DNA of 64,000 nt. It comes from Trichuris trichiura. Lineage: Eukaryota; Nematoda; Enoplea; Trichinellida; Trichuridae. The stretch spans positions 806,001-870,000 of the forward strand of contig JBAJFE010000034.1 of NCBI GenBank assembly GCA_037903355.1, written 5' to 3'. Within the stretch, counting starts at the first letter, position 1. Every line of letters begins with the position of its first letter. The position numbers were made by a program, and so were the translations under genes. The notes under the pieces were generated by a model. It did no database searches. It had not been told where the DNA came from and worked only from the letters and a program-made list of their open reading frames with translations. Below, piece after piece: positions 37,084 through 50,125 of the stretch.

Positions 37084-38422
37084 GTACCGGTAAAGGCGAC
37101 GTTTGGGTCTAATGCATCTTCGCTCTACTAGGCAGTGGAGCAGAAGTGTCTGTTATGCCAGAAACCTTGTCAAGAAGACTGAAAATGACCGGTGTGAAGT
37201 GACCTTTCAATATCTGCACGATTAGTGGAGTATCACAAGTGGCCGCAGTCGAATCTAAATTTGTTATTTCCGCCGAGGACGGATCAAACTCCTTCCAGGT
37301 GGATCCAATTATCGTGGTACCAAAACTGAATTTGGTTCTCCGTTGCTCTTCCCGCAAAGATATAAAATCGAAATAGATGCATCTCGCTGATCTGCCAATT
37401 TATGAGTCGGAATGAATGTCCCTCTGGCCCATCTTCATTACGACATAAGAATTCAGCAATCCGGTTCCTGTGGGCCGGTTGGTGTGAGAACTCCCTTCGG
37501 GTGGACAGTAGTCGGACGAGTGCTTGCCATAGAGCAGTGCCTTGAACCAAATGTTGGTCACATTAGCATTATACGTCCTCAGTGCACGCCTGTCTCAGAA
37601 ATAGACAAACTAAAGCGAGATATCGAGCGGTTTTGGGCCATTGAGTCCTACGGTCACCCAGTCAAGGAAAGGCTCTCGCCAAAAGACAAAGTACCAATGG
37701 GCATGCTACACAGCTCGACCCGTTTTACAGGCGGCCGGTATGAAGTGGGAATGCTGTGGAAGTCGCCACAAATCAAGTTGCCCGACAACAGGGCCGTGGC
37801 ACTGCGCCACTTCTATAGATCCGAGTGCCGACTGATAAAGGAACTTTGGCTAACCAAAGCATATACAGAAGTGATGGAGGAATCAATGCGACCCGGTCAT
37901 GTCGTAAAGGTTGGCCAAAATGTATCAGATGACAAAGCCGATTGAATCTGGTTCTTGCCTCATCACGCTGTAATCTCCACGCAGAAATCCGGAAGGATCC
38001 GTGTGGTCTTTGATGCTGCCACACGTCACAAGGGCATATCGCTAAGCGACTGCTTATTCAAAGGCCCGAATTTCTTGGTGGAATTAACCGGCTCGTTGTT
38101 AAGGTTCCGATGGGGTAAGGTGGCGCTGTCAGCTGACATCGAAAAGATGTACCACCAAGTTGAAATCCCGCTTGCGGACCGTTCGGCATTGCAATTTTTT
38201 TGGAGAGCCCCTGGATCAAAGAGATGCCCTGAAGTCTGCCGAATGCGGGTGCACGTCTTCGGTGTCACGTGTTCTTCCACTTGTTGTATGTACGCCCTAC
38301 GCCAAGTGGCGGAGCCTTATCGGAAGGTATATCCGTTGGCCGCGGAACGAATTTTGCATAACATGTACGTCGACAATCTACTCGATTCTGTTGATACCGT
38401 GCAAGAAGCGCGGCAAATGTAA
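37084..38422 (+). pseudogene. BEL/Pao protease and reverse transcriptase remnant
   Basis: The protease active-site segment reads LLGSGAEVSVM, with Gly where the catalytic Asp of D-S/T-G should be. The pre-RT region ([19 protein letters not shown]) leads into reverse transcriptase with [23 protein letters not shown] and the motif-C equivalent MYVDNLLDS, where the second catalytic Asp is Asn. A stop at 37943-37945 separates the pre-RT frame from the RT frame. Both enzymes should be dead. Confidence 0.85.
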
Positions 38423-39520
38423 CAAATTTGTGACAGTATTAGGTACCTCTGGCTTTCGACTGAGACGATGGGCCTCTACTGCTCGAGAGCTGCTTGAGGA
38501 CATTCCGAGGAGTGAAAGAGCGAACCAGCAAGTCGATTTGACTCGAGAAGCGCTCAGAACCGAGAAAATTTTGGGCTTCGTATGGGATTGTGAAAGGGCG
38601 CCTTCTTTTTTAACTGGTCAAAACTGGATCCCTGCCCCCGAACGAAAAAACAGTGCTTAAGCATTGCGGCTTGCACCTATGATCCCCTTGGATTTCTAGC
38701 TCCGCTCACAATCGTTGCTGGGATTCTGCTTCAAGAACTATGGGCTGCGAGACATGACTGAGACGACGTGTTGTATGAAAGCGTTTTTTGACAAATGGAA
38801 TACGTGGCTACTAGACATGCGCCGCGTCGCGGCACACCAGCTATATGTATTTCAGACCATGGCGCCAATTTCGTCGCCGGCGAACGGGCTCTTAGGGAAG
38901 GTGTCAAAACGCTGAACGCCTCAAATGTAGAGGAGTTCGTAGCGAAAACAAACGTCGAGTGGCGTTTTAACCCTCCAGGGGCGCCAAATTTCGGCGGTTC
39001 TTGGGAACGCCTAATAGGCTGTGCCAAACGGGCACTAGCCGTATTCCTCAAAAGGAGACCTGTTCCTGAAGAAGTTTTCCAAACCGTAGTAGTGGGAGTA
39101 GAAGGGTTGTTAAACTGACGTCCATTGACACACGTTAGCTCGGACTCAAGAGAGGCCGAACCTTTGACCCAAACCACTTTTTGCTTGGCCATCCTTACGC
39201 ATCTATTCCTGCGACGTTGTTTGAAGACGACACCACCATATCGAGAAAACGGTACTCGTGGACCAATTCTGGCGTCGATGGATAAGAGAGTCATTTCTCA
39301 CATCCCTGCAGAAACATCAGCGGCCTGACAAGCAACTAGAGGAAGGCGATCTCGTCTTAATTGCCGACAACAACAATGCCCGCGGAACATGGCTCATGGG
39401 AAAGATTTTAAAAACGTATCCCGGCCCAGATGGAATCGTCCGTGTCGTAGACGTGAAATGCACGCGAGAAACCATGATTCATCCGACGTCCCGACTGATC
39501 AAGCTAACTTTGCCAGCTTC
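38423..39520 (+). pseudogene. BEL/Pao post-RT, integrase and C-terminal remnant
   Basis: The stretch past the RT (FRLRRWASTARELL, LGFVWDCE, ACTYDPLGFLAP) breaks off near 38780. It resumes with the second half of the integrase core, ISDHGANFVAGERAL and NPPGAPNFGGSWERLIGCAK, which keep the second Asp and the Glu of DDE; the first Asp lies in the missing part. The C-terminal domain (GDLVLIADNNNARGTWLMGKI) follows in another frame. Confidence 0.8.
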
Positions 39521-39546
39521 AAGCACCCTGAAATCGCCGTGGAGGA

Positions 39547-39943
39547 TGTCGTTGCTTGATCAAAAGCACAAGCTTATGTTTTCGCTTGGCAACAAATACA
39601 TCATTCCCGTGTTATCGTCATTTTCATGCAGCAAGCGCGCCTGTACGCGCACTTTTGGCTGATAACGTTTGCTCGCGCAATCCTTTCCGGCACTTTGGAT
39701 TTGGTTTTCCCGATAAAAAGTGTTCAACGTTCGCAAGGCTGCCCAGATGCCTGGCGCACTTTTACTTACCGTTTTCTTTACGCGTGCGACTGTTCCATTG
39801 TGCTCTGCCACTCCGTTCTTGTCACCCGTTCCGTTATCATCGTCCCTTCGTACATTTGTTTTTTGCTTTCGTATATTTGCCGTCCATTACCATTAAACGG
39901 CATCATTGCAATGTGCCTGAGAATGTATGCTACCGCAATTGTA
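39547..39943 (+). repeat. 3' LTR of the BEL/Pao element
   Basis: Counterpart of 35314-35711, starting TGTCGTTGCTTGATCAAAAG. Substitutions between the LTRs show the insertion is not recent. The right border is approximate. Confidence 0.85.
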
Positions 39944-40752
39944 ATGTAGGCGAAACAACGGGAAAAATTAAGTTCCTGTTACTCGCGATGGCCTGCTGGT
40001 CACGATGAAAGCGAACTGCTTAAGCGAAAACTGAATATGGACTTCTGTTCGACCAATAAAACTGTTTTTTCCTCATAATTTTTAGTTACTGTAGCTAGTT
40101 CCTTGCAAGTTGACTTCTGCTGGTCAAACAGGGATCCATTTTCAGCTTTAGCTTAAGTGATCAAAAGGGACTTAAATTATGCTGTGTCACCCGCGCTGCC
40201 CATGAGCGGCTAAAAGACAATGGAGTTGCCCGTCCAAGGGTGTATCATTGCAAATTTTCCCTTACTGTGTTTGGATAGTACTGAGCCTGCCGCCTTTGAC
40301 TGCGCTAGTGGTGCTTTATAGGTGCGATCGGCACTTGTGACAAATTGAACATGAATGGAAAGTGCATGTAAGGCCATTAAAAACTATCCTCAAACATCCA
40401 CTTTCCCTGCGTGTTTTCACTGAGCTGCGTCGTCTTACCATGATGCTATATTACCTTCCTTGATAAAAATCAATTCATTAAACTTTTCCTTGGTTCAGCT
40501 AATTCAACAATACATAATGATGACTATCTCAGCTCTTATATATGATAGTATACGCTGAATCGTCATTAGACTGAGCGGTTTTTAGTTGAACGTTCTTTGA
40601 ACATACGTTGGAAAGAAAAGAAGAGAAATCAAGCTTTGTCTCGTTACACGCGCTTACGCATTCGGCTTATTAATAATACTTGCGTTTTGCAAGTAAAGAT
40701 AGTAAAGACGGAACTGTGATGTATAAAGTATTAGTACACACTTTGTTTCAAA
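39944..40752. other. Unassigned stretch downstream of the LTR
   Basis: No gene or repeat supported. It should include the 3' untranslated region of the minus-strand gene ending at 40753. Confidence 0.4.
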
Positions 40753-43700
40753 CTACAAGTCAGACTGCACCGTGTAGTGGAAGCGGGAGTACTCTCTGAG
40801 GGCTGAGTTATTTTGTGGGATAGCTGAGCTTTCGTTCTGCCGAACTGCTGTGCAATATGCAGGTAACGCCTGGGTACAAATGAAGGCTTGACGAAGGTTC
40901 GGATCAGACGTTGGAATGCTTCCCTTTACCAATGAACCATCCAGCGAACCAGACGAATTGCCATCCAGATCAGCGCTGCGAACGGTATCTCTTGTAAACT
41001 GAACTCGGCGCATTGTTTGCACGGCTCGAGGGCTCTGCTCTAGCATGGCGACCAACGGCAATTCATAACCATTAGAAGTTTCATTCACCAAAGTTTCGTG
41101 CGACTCGGATGTCGTACTTGTGTTGCACAACTCGTCAACAATTGAAAGCTCGCTTAGATCATCTGCATACCGGATGTCATCCTCAAAGTCAATGGCCAGT
41201 CCATCCTGAACATTAGGTGCCTTTTGACGCATCACGGAACTTATATCGCTCGCTTCACTGTCTATAGAGGTTCGAATTCCAACGTCTTCTGGAAGCGGAA
41301 TGTCATCAGCCTGCTCTTTGACACGCAGTGACTTCTCTATTTGGTCCATAGGATCTTTTGTGTCATCAGTATTGGTGGCAGTGCGCTGTTTATACACGAT
41401 TTTCGTGGTGCACATTTCGTATATCTTTGATGATGGCAAAGCGATTCGAATATTTTGATTCTGCTCTTCTCGCCTTCCAGTTTGTTCACTGTCAATACGA
41501 GTTTGTAGGTGCCCAGAGGAAGGAACATTGTCCAGACCTGCTGCTCGGTTCAACGATGTTGCCAGTTTGACAGGAGTCGTCTTACCTGTTATCACAACCT
41601 GTCTCGGATCATATATGGGCTCGAGATTAAATGTTTTGCTGTCTCTCGCCATCTTTACTCTATCCCCATTCCCAGTGCAGAAACGAGTGCCGTTTGTCGG
41701 ATACGAAAATTTCTGCACGGCTGGGTCATTTATCAGAGTTTCCTTTGGCGAAGCAGCAATCATATGTGCATTGGATAAACCACTACTGCGATGAGATAAC
41801 TCAACGGATTTATACTGCTCATGGTCCTGCCGGTGATCTTTATCTGACTGACTTTGAGATAACGTTTCTTTGAAAACGAACTGCTTTCTTTCACGAATCC
41901 CGGTGGGCTGAGATGATGGCAAGTCAGGAAACATCTCGCACATCCGAGAGACCAAGTGCCCAACGTCTACGCTGCTTGTACTTTTTGTTTCTTCGCTCGC
42001 TTGGTCCAAATTAATGACATCTTTTGGTTGATCATTCATTTTGAGAGGTGAATCAGAGTTTATATCCGGCAAATTGGTGTATCCAGAGAAGATAAGATTA
42101 GATGGCAACTCTGTCTGAGTTTCTTCTTCATGCTGCTCCAGTTTAGCCAGTCTCGAAGCAGTCTTTTCGCCGCTATCTACGTTGATGAGCGTCTGCTCAG
42201 TCTCAGCTGAAACCGACTTTGAAGAGCGATGCCTTCTTCCATGATGTCGGTGCTTCGAGCATACAGAACGTGCTGTCACAGAGCTTTCATCACCACTGAG
42301 ATGCAACCGATTACATGAACTTGAGCTAGCGAGTTGGCTTTCCTGACGACATAAACGACAGTGCTTGCTGCGATGCCCAGAACGATTTTGCTTGTTGGTC
42401 TCACTTCCAGAATGTACCATCTTAAAAACAATTAATCAGAAAAATGATACCGAACGAGCAAATCTCGTCTAACAACGTTGTGTACCTTCATAGACCAGAG
42501 GCAACAGAATTGTAAATTGTTAGTTACGCGGTAGAACTGAAATTTATTATTTAAAAGAATATTAATAAGCGAATGAAACCGCAAATTACTAGGTTACTGC
42601 AAAATGTTCCACTGCTCAATTTTGCGATTCAAGAATATCCTGTATTAGGCGTGCATCTGGCTTTTTATGTTTAAGAGGCTCATGCGCCTACGTGCTCCAA
42701 GCCAATAAACAGATGTGCTTAGCTTCTTTTATCCACTCGTTTTCCCTGTCGTTTTCCTCAGTAGCCCGAAAATACCAAACTGCACCACTGTACGCTTTTG
42801 CACTTCAACCAGGAAAAGACCACGAAAAAAAGCGTGAGAGTTTTGTGCGAAACATACGGCGACAAAATGGGGGGAGGGGGTAGAATAGGTGTTCCCTGGA
42901 TAGTGGCACCGATGTTGACGATTAGCCAAGCTCAGAGCAGGCCAGGAAATGAGAAAGCAGAGATTTGCAAGTCTTGCTTGACGAAAATTCAACAATGACG
43001 ACGCCAGGATTTGTAAATGTATTCCGTGTTCATGATTCAAATGTTATTCACGGGGAGGTTTCACGAATCAGAGGAGTAGGCAGTTCAAAAGCTGCCTGAA
43101 AATCAGTTGACTAGTTAAACCAGTATTTGTACTTCTTTGCTGGTATCACATAGAAAGAACATATAGTAATGAATTGTTATAGCAGATAAAAAGTAGATCC
43201 TGTTCGACCTTCCGAAAATGAAAATGCATTGATCCCAGCTAGGGAGGTAAACTATTTCCACAGCTATGATCGCCACGCTGGGAAAAAGTTGCGCTTGTCT
43301 TTGTGGTGGGACGAAGATGTATTGCACCACAAGCTACTCTCTCCCGGTCAGACGATTGCTGCAGACATCTAGTGTACTCTACTTACAAAATTAGTAGAAG
43401 CTCTGCGAGAGAAAAGGTCGAAGTTTGCGTCAGACCAAGGTAACGTCGTTCTCTCTCCCAATAATGCATGGCCACGCGTCGCAATGGTGACGGAAAACAT
43501 CTTCGAGCTATCTTCATAATATTTACCGCGACTAACGCACCCTCTGGTAAAGCGTGCTTTGATCACCGTCTGTTCTGATCAATGTAGCAAGATATGTCTG
43601 GCCGGCAGTTCGAAAACTTCGCACACCCAGAAAATGGGTGCCTCGCCTTTTTCGGTCAAAACTCGAGGTGTTCTACTGTTGAGGCACCCAGTTAATGGCA

Positions 43701-43996
43701 TAACGTTGATAGAGGATTGTCGATTGCAACAAAAACTATTTTGTGGCTTTAATGGACACTTTAGTTTAGTAAGAAGAAAAAGTAGCAGAACTTTCGCGAA
43801 TTGAGTGTTAGTAATCAGACCTGGTGACACACAAGAGAGTTAAGCAACAGTATGATTAATAGTATTGCTTATCTCGGAACCATGTGGGATAGGTAATCGA
43901 AAACTCAGATTCTTCATAAGATTCGGGAAACTAACCTAAACTGAAACGCAGCAGCCATCAGCAACAATGAGAGCGCAAAGTCAACAGCAGAGCTTA
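40753..43996 (-). CDS. Transmembrane and cytoplasmic tail exons of an FN3 receptor-like protein
   Basis: Three phase-compatible minus-strand exons. 43996-43936 encodes a hydrophobic stretch (AVDFALSLLLMAAAFQF) that could be a membrane span. 43543-43387 encodes a basic juxtamembrane segment and ends in a consensus GTAAGT donor. 42420-40753 is a long terminal exon of 555 codons after a TTTTTAAG acceptor. The tail is rich in Ser, Thr, Glu and Gln with a Cys/His/Arg/Ser-rich start (HCRLCRQESQL, KHRHHGRRHRSSK); no kinase, phosphatase or other domain was recognised. It is read as the intracellular region of the FN3 gene to its right, which is an inference from phase and order. The long exon alone is near-certain coding sequence. 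Confidence 0.65.
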
Positions 43997-44794
43997 CTGA
44001 GTTCAAAACAATAATAGCGAATGCAAGAAAAATATTGGTTACAAAATTCAACACGCTGCTGTTTTAAGTGCAAGCATATACTAGGCAAGGAAAAGCAGGC
44101 ATCGTTCCCGTGATATATTTCCTTAAAAAGAAATTTTGTCCACAAAAAAATATTGTCGCACTTGAATTTTGGCGGCCATACTTCATTCTTTGCAAACGTG
44201 ATCAGAGTATTGGATTAAAAATCAATTAACTTCAGGCCAAAGAAAATGAAGCAAAAAAGCGTGACGACTTTGGATGAAAGCAATTCCTTATGCCTAGATC
44301 TGTTAATGTATGCGCTCTTTTTTTATTAAGAATGTACATCGGATGATTTTCATTTTTTGAGAGGTATATTGCAATAGCAATTAAAAGAAGCTTTACATCC
44401 ATGTAAAAAAACGAAAACCCTTTGACCAATCAAGCACAAATCTTAGTAATGGTAATTCCCCGTGATGGTAATCCAAAGGAGAAAACCACACAAATATTTC
44501 CATAAGCTGAACTGATACATAGGAAGTGAGTTAATGGCACATTGTGCGATAATTGTAGATACCAATCGATTCTTTCCTTTTCAGCATCCTTAAATTCAAA
44601 ACATGGAAGTGCGAACACCTACCCATTCTGCAACTATCAAAAAAAAATACTTCATGTCTAACGTTATTAAAACGCGATTATTTGTAATAGAATGAGGCAG
44701 TAAACAGCCTGATTTCTATTGTTGGGATTAGTATGCCTTCAATCGTACGACAAACGCTCTGTAAACCAATTCACGAGCAGTAAGTTACAAACAA

Positions 44795-46654
44795 ATGAAC
44801 AGTACTAGGCGCTCAAGAATAAAAAGGACTTTTGCAACATATTTGTTTCACTGTCAGCGACAAAGTAAAGGGGGCAGATGCGTCCGCCCGTTGAGTTTAT
44901 GTAGGACCATGATAACGAGAGACGGCAACAGTGCATCAACTCCCCGAAAATATGAAAGTGGTCTACATTTCAGTGATTCCGACCCCTCATCAAGACAGTA
45001 AGATGAAAACACATGTCGCCCGTCATATCCACGAACAGATAACTTCGAGCATAGTAGGGAACCTCAAAGTATACTATGTCTTTTTCTTGCCTCTAGAAGC
45101 CTAGGGAAACGTTGAACAAGCGAAGAAAATGCAGTTCAGTAAAACCCGCAATACGTGATCGCAATAACAGAAAACCTAGTATTCAAACAATAAAACACAA
45201 TGTCACATTTTAATAAAAAGAATTACAGAATTACGAACTTCTCACAACGATGCTGCAATATTCACGCGTGAAACAAACTGAAATGAATGATGCGGGCACT
45301 GTGAATGCTTTCTTATTCCTGGCGACTTTCTGACTTTATGTCTGCTGCACTTTCGAGCCATGAATACTGTCTCGCGCTTTGCTATTGCAACTATCAACAC
45401 TCATAGCCGCTGAATGCATTTGATTGATCCTTTTGGCATATCCGAATTACTGTCATGGTTAGCCTTTTTCTTGATTTGATTATCAAGTAAAACAGAAGTT
45501 GATTGAACGCATAATCATCCATACAAAGACAGTGGATCTAATGGCTGACACGCTTACTAAATCAATAACAAATATGCAGCGTGAATTGCACAAATTAATT
45601 GGACAAAGGAATAGTTTACGCGACTCACGACGGATGCAAAAGGAGAACGCATGATTTCTTTATGCTTCGACAGGCCATAGTTTTAGTCATACGATTGTTT
45701 CGTTGACAATTTTGTTTTTCCAGCTTTGTCGTTCATGGAATTATGAATGAAGAGCCCGTCGTCCCTCAGTCACAATCCGGTAAGCGTCTGTCGGCAGGCT
45801 TAGTACCGGACCGATCGTCAACTCAGGAACGGCTTGTATGTACATGCGTAAAACCCGTTCGAGCCGTTCTCTAATAATCTACAAGCCTAGACTTTGCAAA
45901 GATTCCTGAATTGGCCGTCGGTTCGATACTAAGCCTGCTGACAGGTACTTATCTGACTGCGCTTTTCCGTGCAGTGGAAAACAGGCAGTAGCAGTCTTAG
46001 GAATAAGAACATCCAACATTTTAAGAAGTCCATCTACTGCTGCGTTTTATAGTTGAAAAGTCTATAATAAAAGTGTCAGCACAAAACGCTCAAGCTGCAA
46101 CCTACCTATGGCCAGACAAATTCTCTGTCAGATGAGACTGATGAAGTTCTTGAAACTGAGTATGCCCTAAGCGAATGCAAAGATAGCGATCACTATTGCA
46201 ATGCGAACACAGCAATCACATTGCTTCAGGCTGAGCGGTGAGTTCACTGCCAAGCGTTAAATAGGGCGAGCTATAAACTGCACAAGTAGCGCATGCCCAT
46301 TTGTGAATGTATTTTTTTGTAAAGCGATAAAAAGTCGAATTTCAATAAGTATTGGGCTCAGTAAAATTAATGCAAAACAAAACATCTGCACTGAATTACT
46401 TCACACCGTACTTAAACACTCTGGTTATTGAGGGCTGAGACCGTGAGAACCAGCCTTGGCGGGAAAATATTGTTTTCTTCTAAACGATGCATACCTACAA
46501 CTCACGAATACACTCCAACGTTGCATGCGAGAAAGATCGATCTGTGTTTCCTTCCTACAGTTACCCTGGCAAAGAAGCTGAAACATTAACGGCTAAAGGC
46601 GTGACCATGAGAGAATGGCTGATGCGACACACGTTGTTTCTTAGGTCGCACTAG
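44795..46654 (+). CDS. Candidate nested plus-strand gene, product unknown
   Basis: Proposed exons 44795-44997 (ATG start, basic N-terminus), 45724-45779, about 46116-46237 and 46561-46654 (stop). The junctions 44997/45724 and 46237/46561 are in phase and use good sites (CAGTAAGA, TTTTTCCAG, CGGTGAGT, TTCCTACAG). Between 45779 (phase 1) and 46116 (phase 0) an exon is missing or a border is wrong. The last two exons read SECKDSDHYCNANTAITLL and then KGVTMREWLMRHTLFLRSH. I do not recognise the family. The gene would lie antisense inside an intron of the FN3 receptor. Confidence 0.35.
45788..45944. repeat. 157-bp inverted-repeat element (MITE-like)
   Basis: Terminal inverted repeats of about 42 bp (CTGTCGGCAGGCTTAGTACC and its imperfect complement ending at 45944). 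No clear target-site duplication. It starts 8 nt after the splice donor of a candidate exon (45724-45779). Confidence 0.6.
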
Positions 46655-47346
46655 TGAACAATGTATGTCAGATAGTCAGCCTCTATGTGTACTCCATTTT
46701 AAGTTTCTGACTCAATTTAAGGAAAACTAACCTACCTACCAAACCGCTCCCTAACGGTTTCGCATTAAGCATTAACGATACCTACTTTTCAAAACTGGTA
46801 CTAGTCTTTAATTATCTACACGGCCCTTGGCTAAAAGAAACATTCTCACATCAAATGGATACCAACTATCAATAGAAAAACGGAGCACAGCGCCAGTGCG
46901 CATTCAAAAGACTGTGTGTCGCCAACATTTTGGAGCTACGAAAAAAACTATTTTCAAAGCTCCGGTTTTGTAGCAATCCTGTTCTCTGCTTCTCAGCAAA
47001 AACTGCTTAACTGTTCGCTCTTGAAAAAGTTTTGTTTGCCAATGACTAAGAACAGCTAACGCCTGATGTCAACACATTGAAGCAATACAGACCCTTTTAG
47101 AACGCAGCCAGTGTTCGTAAATTTCAACTAAACCACCCTGAAGCAAATGCGTAGAAGTAAGAATTATGCAGGAATGTGATGAGCCCGCTCGATGTCTTAT
47201 TGAACGTAGTGGCCTTTCACTGGGGCTTTTAAAAAGATGCGAGCTTCCATAAAAAACCTTTGCACGCAAGCACATTGAAGAAAACTATTGTTCACCTAGA
47301 CTAATTTAAAGAAGAGCGCTTGAAAAGAATGAATAGCTGCAAATAC

Positions 47347-47680
47347 CTGCTTTGGAGGCTGAGGGGTTGGCAGTTGTTCATTCTTCTGACCGGTCAAGGC
47401 AACCGAGGGCATCGCACCTGCTTGCGAACGCATAGCGAAGTCCGTCAATGCCATTGGCGGTGTTGAACCAGACAGACGCAGTTCGTACATCTGGCTGGGA
47501 TTCATGGGCACCATTAAGTGTTGTTGCTCAGCTTCTTGAGTTGGTATAACAAACGTGTTGCGCAAGCAAACCGATCGAACATTTTCCGTATTCGGAAGTC
47601 CAACTCTAACAGACATACTCAGTCCCGTAGATCCTGGCAGCCGGGTAACACCGGTATCGATCATCGCGTCTTTCTTCACT
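47347..47680 (-). CDS. FN3-type exon of the receptor-like gene
   Basis: A 334-nt exon (acceptor ATTTTAG, donor CAGGTATTT; phase 2 in, 0 out) coding 111 residues. The part NPSQMYELRLSGSTP resembles the F and G strands of a fibronectin type III domain; a Pro/Gln-rich linker ends it (LPTPQPPKQ). It lies between the FN3 exons at 58-60 kb and the tail exons at 40-44 kb on the same strand, and is taken as part of the same gene. That link needs transcript evidence. Confidence 0.55.
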
Positions 47681-50125
47681 CTAAAATGTCTACTTATAAC
47701 GATTTCAGGAAAAGAGAATGCCTTCGAAAAAGTAAAAGTGGCTGTCAAAGAGAAGACAGAACAACAAAAAACCCATCAGCGTGGATTACAGGAATGAGGA
47801 TAACGGATCAACTCCAGACAAGAGAGGATCAAACGCAGGGAGTAACTGACTAGCACAGTCACTTGAACTGGATTTGATTGCTCGTTTCCATAACTACGGC
47901 TAGTTATTGACGAACTCTGACGGAGAACAAACAAGTTCCACGTGACGTCGAATCGCTAAACGAAGTAGGTAAGTTGCATGAAAACAGCCATTTCGACTGT
48001 TGCTGAAACTTCAGCGGCTCAACTTAGTAGGCTTTCGCTACTTCATGCGTTAACAGAAATGCAATCGTGTCTATCGTCAAGTGACCCTAAAAGTCAAAGG
48101 AAACCGAGGAGAATAGCTCCGGTGCCTCTCCGACTAACCGTCGTCACCGGAGCGTAGCGAAACACTGACAAAGTACACACAGGAAAGCATTTTCAATCGG
48201 TGCGACTTTACCTGTGCCCAATGTGCCGCTGCTACTGTTGTCCTAGCAAACTCGTTTCTTCGTCGCTCGGCCGCATGTCAACGAAGGCATTCTTCGAACG
48301 TCACCTTAAACCGACGCGTTTAACTATTTTGCCTGAACGTCATCTGCCGTTGTTTTTGCCTTGCTCACTGTACCACGACGAAAGCAAGAAGTTAAGTAAT
48401 TGAATTTCGTAGCGGTTATCTCAACAGGTGGGTTGAACCGATAACCCGCAAAAATAGTTTGACCATGCGATTGCCTGAGGGTTGAGAAATTGTGTCGTGT
48501 CTAACGAGCAAGCAGTTCCGGTTTTGGTGGTATTATATGGAGTGCTTTTTGGTTCGACCACCTGCTGACATTTCAAATGCACCTTGCCGTCACGGTCATG
48601 TAGAGATGATATGCGCAGCGAAACATTTTCAATGATTATGAGCACAGGTTATTTGCTGGGTGTGTCTAGGGCCGTCGCCCGTATGCCTGCGAAGTCATTA
48701 ACAAAACCTCAGACCAACAGACAGTAGTAAGTGGATAACTGGGGCAAACAAAGGTTCTACCCTTTTTGAAGGTGATGTTTTTAAAAAGAAGAGTTCGAAC
48801 AGTTTCATTACCGGCTAGTGCTGGGCAGTTGAAATTCCAGGTGGAGACTACAAATAAAAGTGGACCTCGTTAGAAGGCCGTGGACTGGTGGACTACTTGT
48901 CGTTCACTCATTCGATTCACGCCAAAAAAAGGACTGCAGCAGCTGTTACTTGTGTCGAGCGCATTTATTCAATTATTCCTTTCTTCGGCCAACGAAGCGG
49001 CTAAAGGCCAACATTTGTGCTTTCTTTCGATAACTTTCTCGTCGGAATCACCGGAACAAATCCGTGACCGCTGGATAGCTGAACAGTTTTCGTCGAAAAA
49101 CAAATAAAAAGAGAAGCTATAACTCGCACAACCTTTCTGAACGGTCTAGTCTGTCGTCAGTGAAGTTAATTCAAAACAAAATTTTTGGATGTTGAAAACA
49201 TTGTATACTAAGGGCAGTTCGATTATGCAGTTAACTTAACAATGCCTATACAATATGTCAGAATATTTATTCCGCCTTCAGAATGTTTGTACATTCTAAT
49301 ACTGTACGCAATTAGATTTCATGTTAGAAAACTTTGAAGATCGATACATCCACTATTACAGACCATCGTGCAATCGCGTGGGAACCTTTAACGAACCCTG
49401 AAGTTTAGGTTTTTTGTAAATAAACCACATGTATACTTCCCTAATGTTGCCTAACATCATTCTAGACATCCCTGAATGATCGGAACATTTTGAAAAATTC
49501 ATTTAGCTAACACTTCAATCCAGTTTGAAGAGAAATATAAATAGTATTAATAACATTGACATTAACCTTTAGTACCGCTCAGGACGCACCACGTGCGGCC
49601 CGAAAGCTACGGCCTTCCATTAAAAGTTTCTGTCTTTTTCAACGGGACAAGTTCCATACGAAAAGCAATTCAAGTAGGAAAACCTATGGTCCTATCAAAA
49701 AAATTGTATTTTCAAAAGTATTAATAACTATGCAAATGCGACTGTTTCCGAACAAGTGAATAACTATGCTGGCCGAGATTATCTTGAAACTGCTGTCTGA
49801 AAGTAATATTGGGGTGGCAATTCTGCGTATGTGAAACTACATAACTTGAAATGACTGTTTGCGTAGATAGTGCCTACGCTGCTTGGTCAACAATGAATAT
49901 AAATATTGATGCGTTCAATTAACAGTGACGATAGCAATGGGTGACTGGGCGTAACAATTTCGGTCCGTAAAGGTTTTGCAACTGCAGAGTATTTTCTTGC
50001 CCATTTCAAGCCGCTAGGAGCCCGTTTATATCACTACTTGCAATTTTGTAGCAACGCAAAAACAAATCCTAAGCAGTATTTGGTTGGTTTATTTATTAGC
50101 AGAAAAGCAAAACAAATACCAAATA
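47681..50125. other. Probable intronic DNA, nothing recognised
   Basis: Lies between exons attributed to the FN3 gene. Short open frames on both strands (for example 48200-48403 plus) have no domain. No repeat structure was noted. Confidence 0.35.

Larger units (their letters stand above)
35314..39943 (+). mobile_element. Degenerate BEL/Pao LTR retrotransposon
   Basis: Two direct repeats of about 400 bp begin with TGTCG and are the LTRs. Between them the order gag, protease, reverse transcriptase, remnant integrase and C-terminal domain fits BEL/Pao. Many stops and frame changes interrupt the frame. RNase H and the N-terminal half of integrase appear deleted near 38780-38820. The target-site duplication was not resolved. 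Confidence 0.9.

Noticed and set aside
39556..40008. 150-codon frame at the end of the BEL/Pao element
   Set aside because: It is LTR sequence; the same frames occur in the 5' LTR.
41337..41873. Plus-strand frames of 70-89 codons
   Set aside because: Antisense shadows of the 555-codon tail exon on the minus strand.
46136..46160. CTGATGA followed by GAAA within a short distance
   Set aside because: Only 7 nt separate the boxes and no stem II can form; it lies in a candidate exon. Treated as chance.
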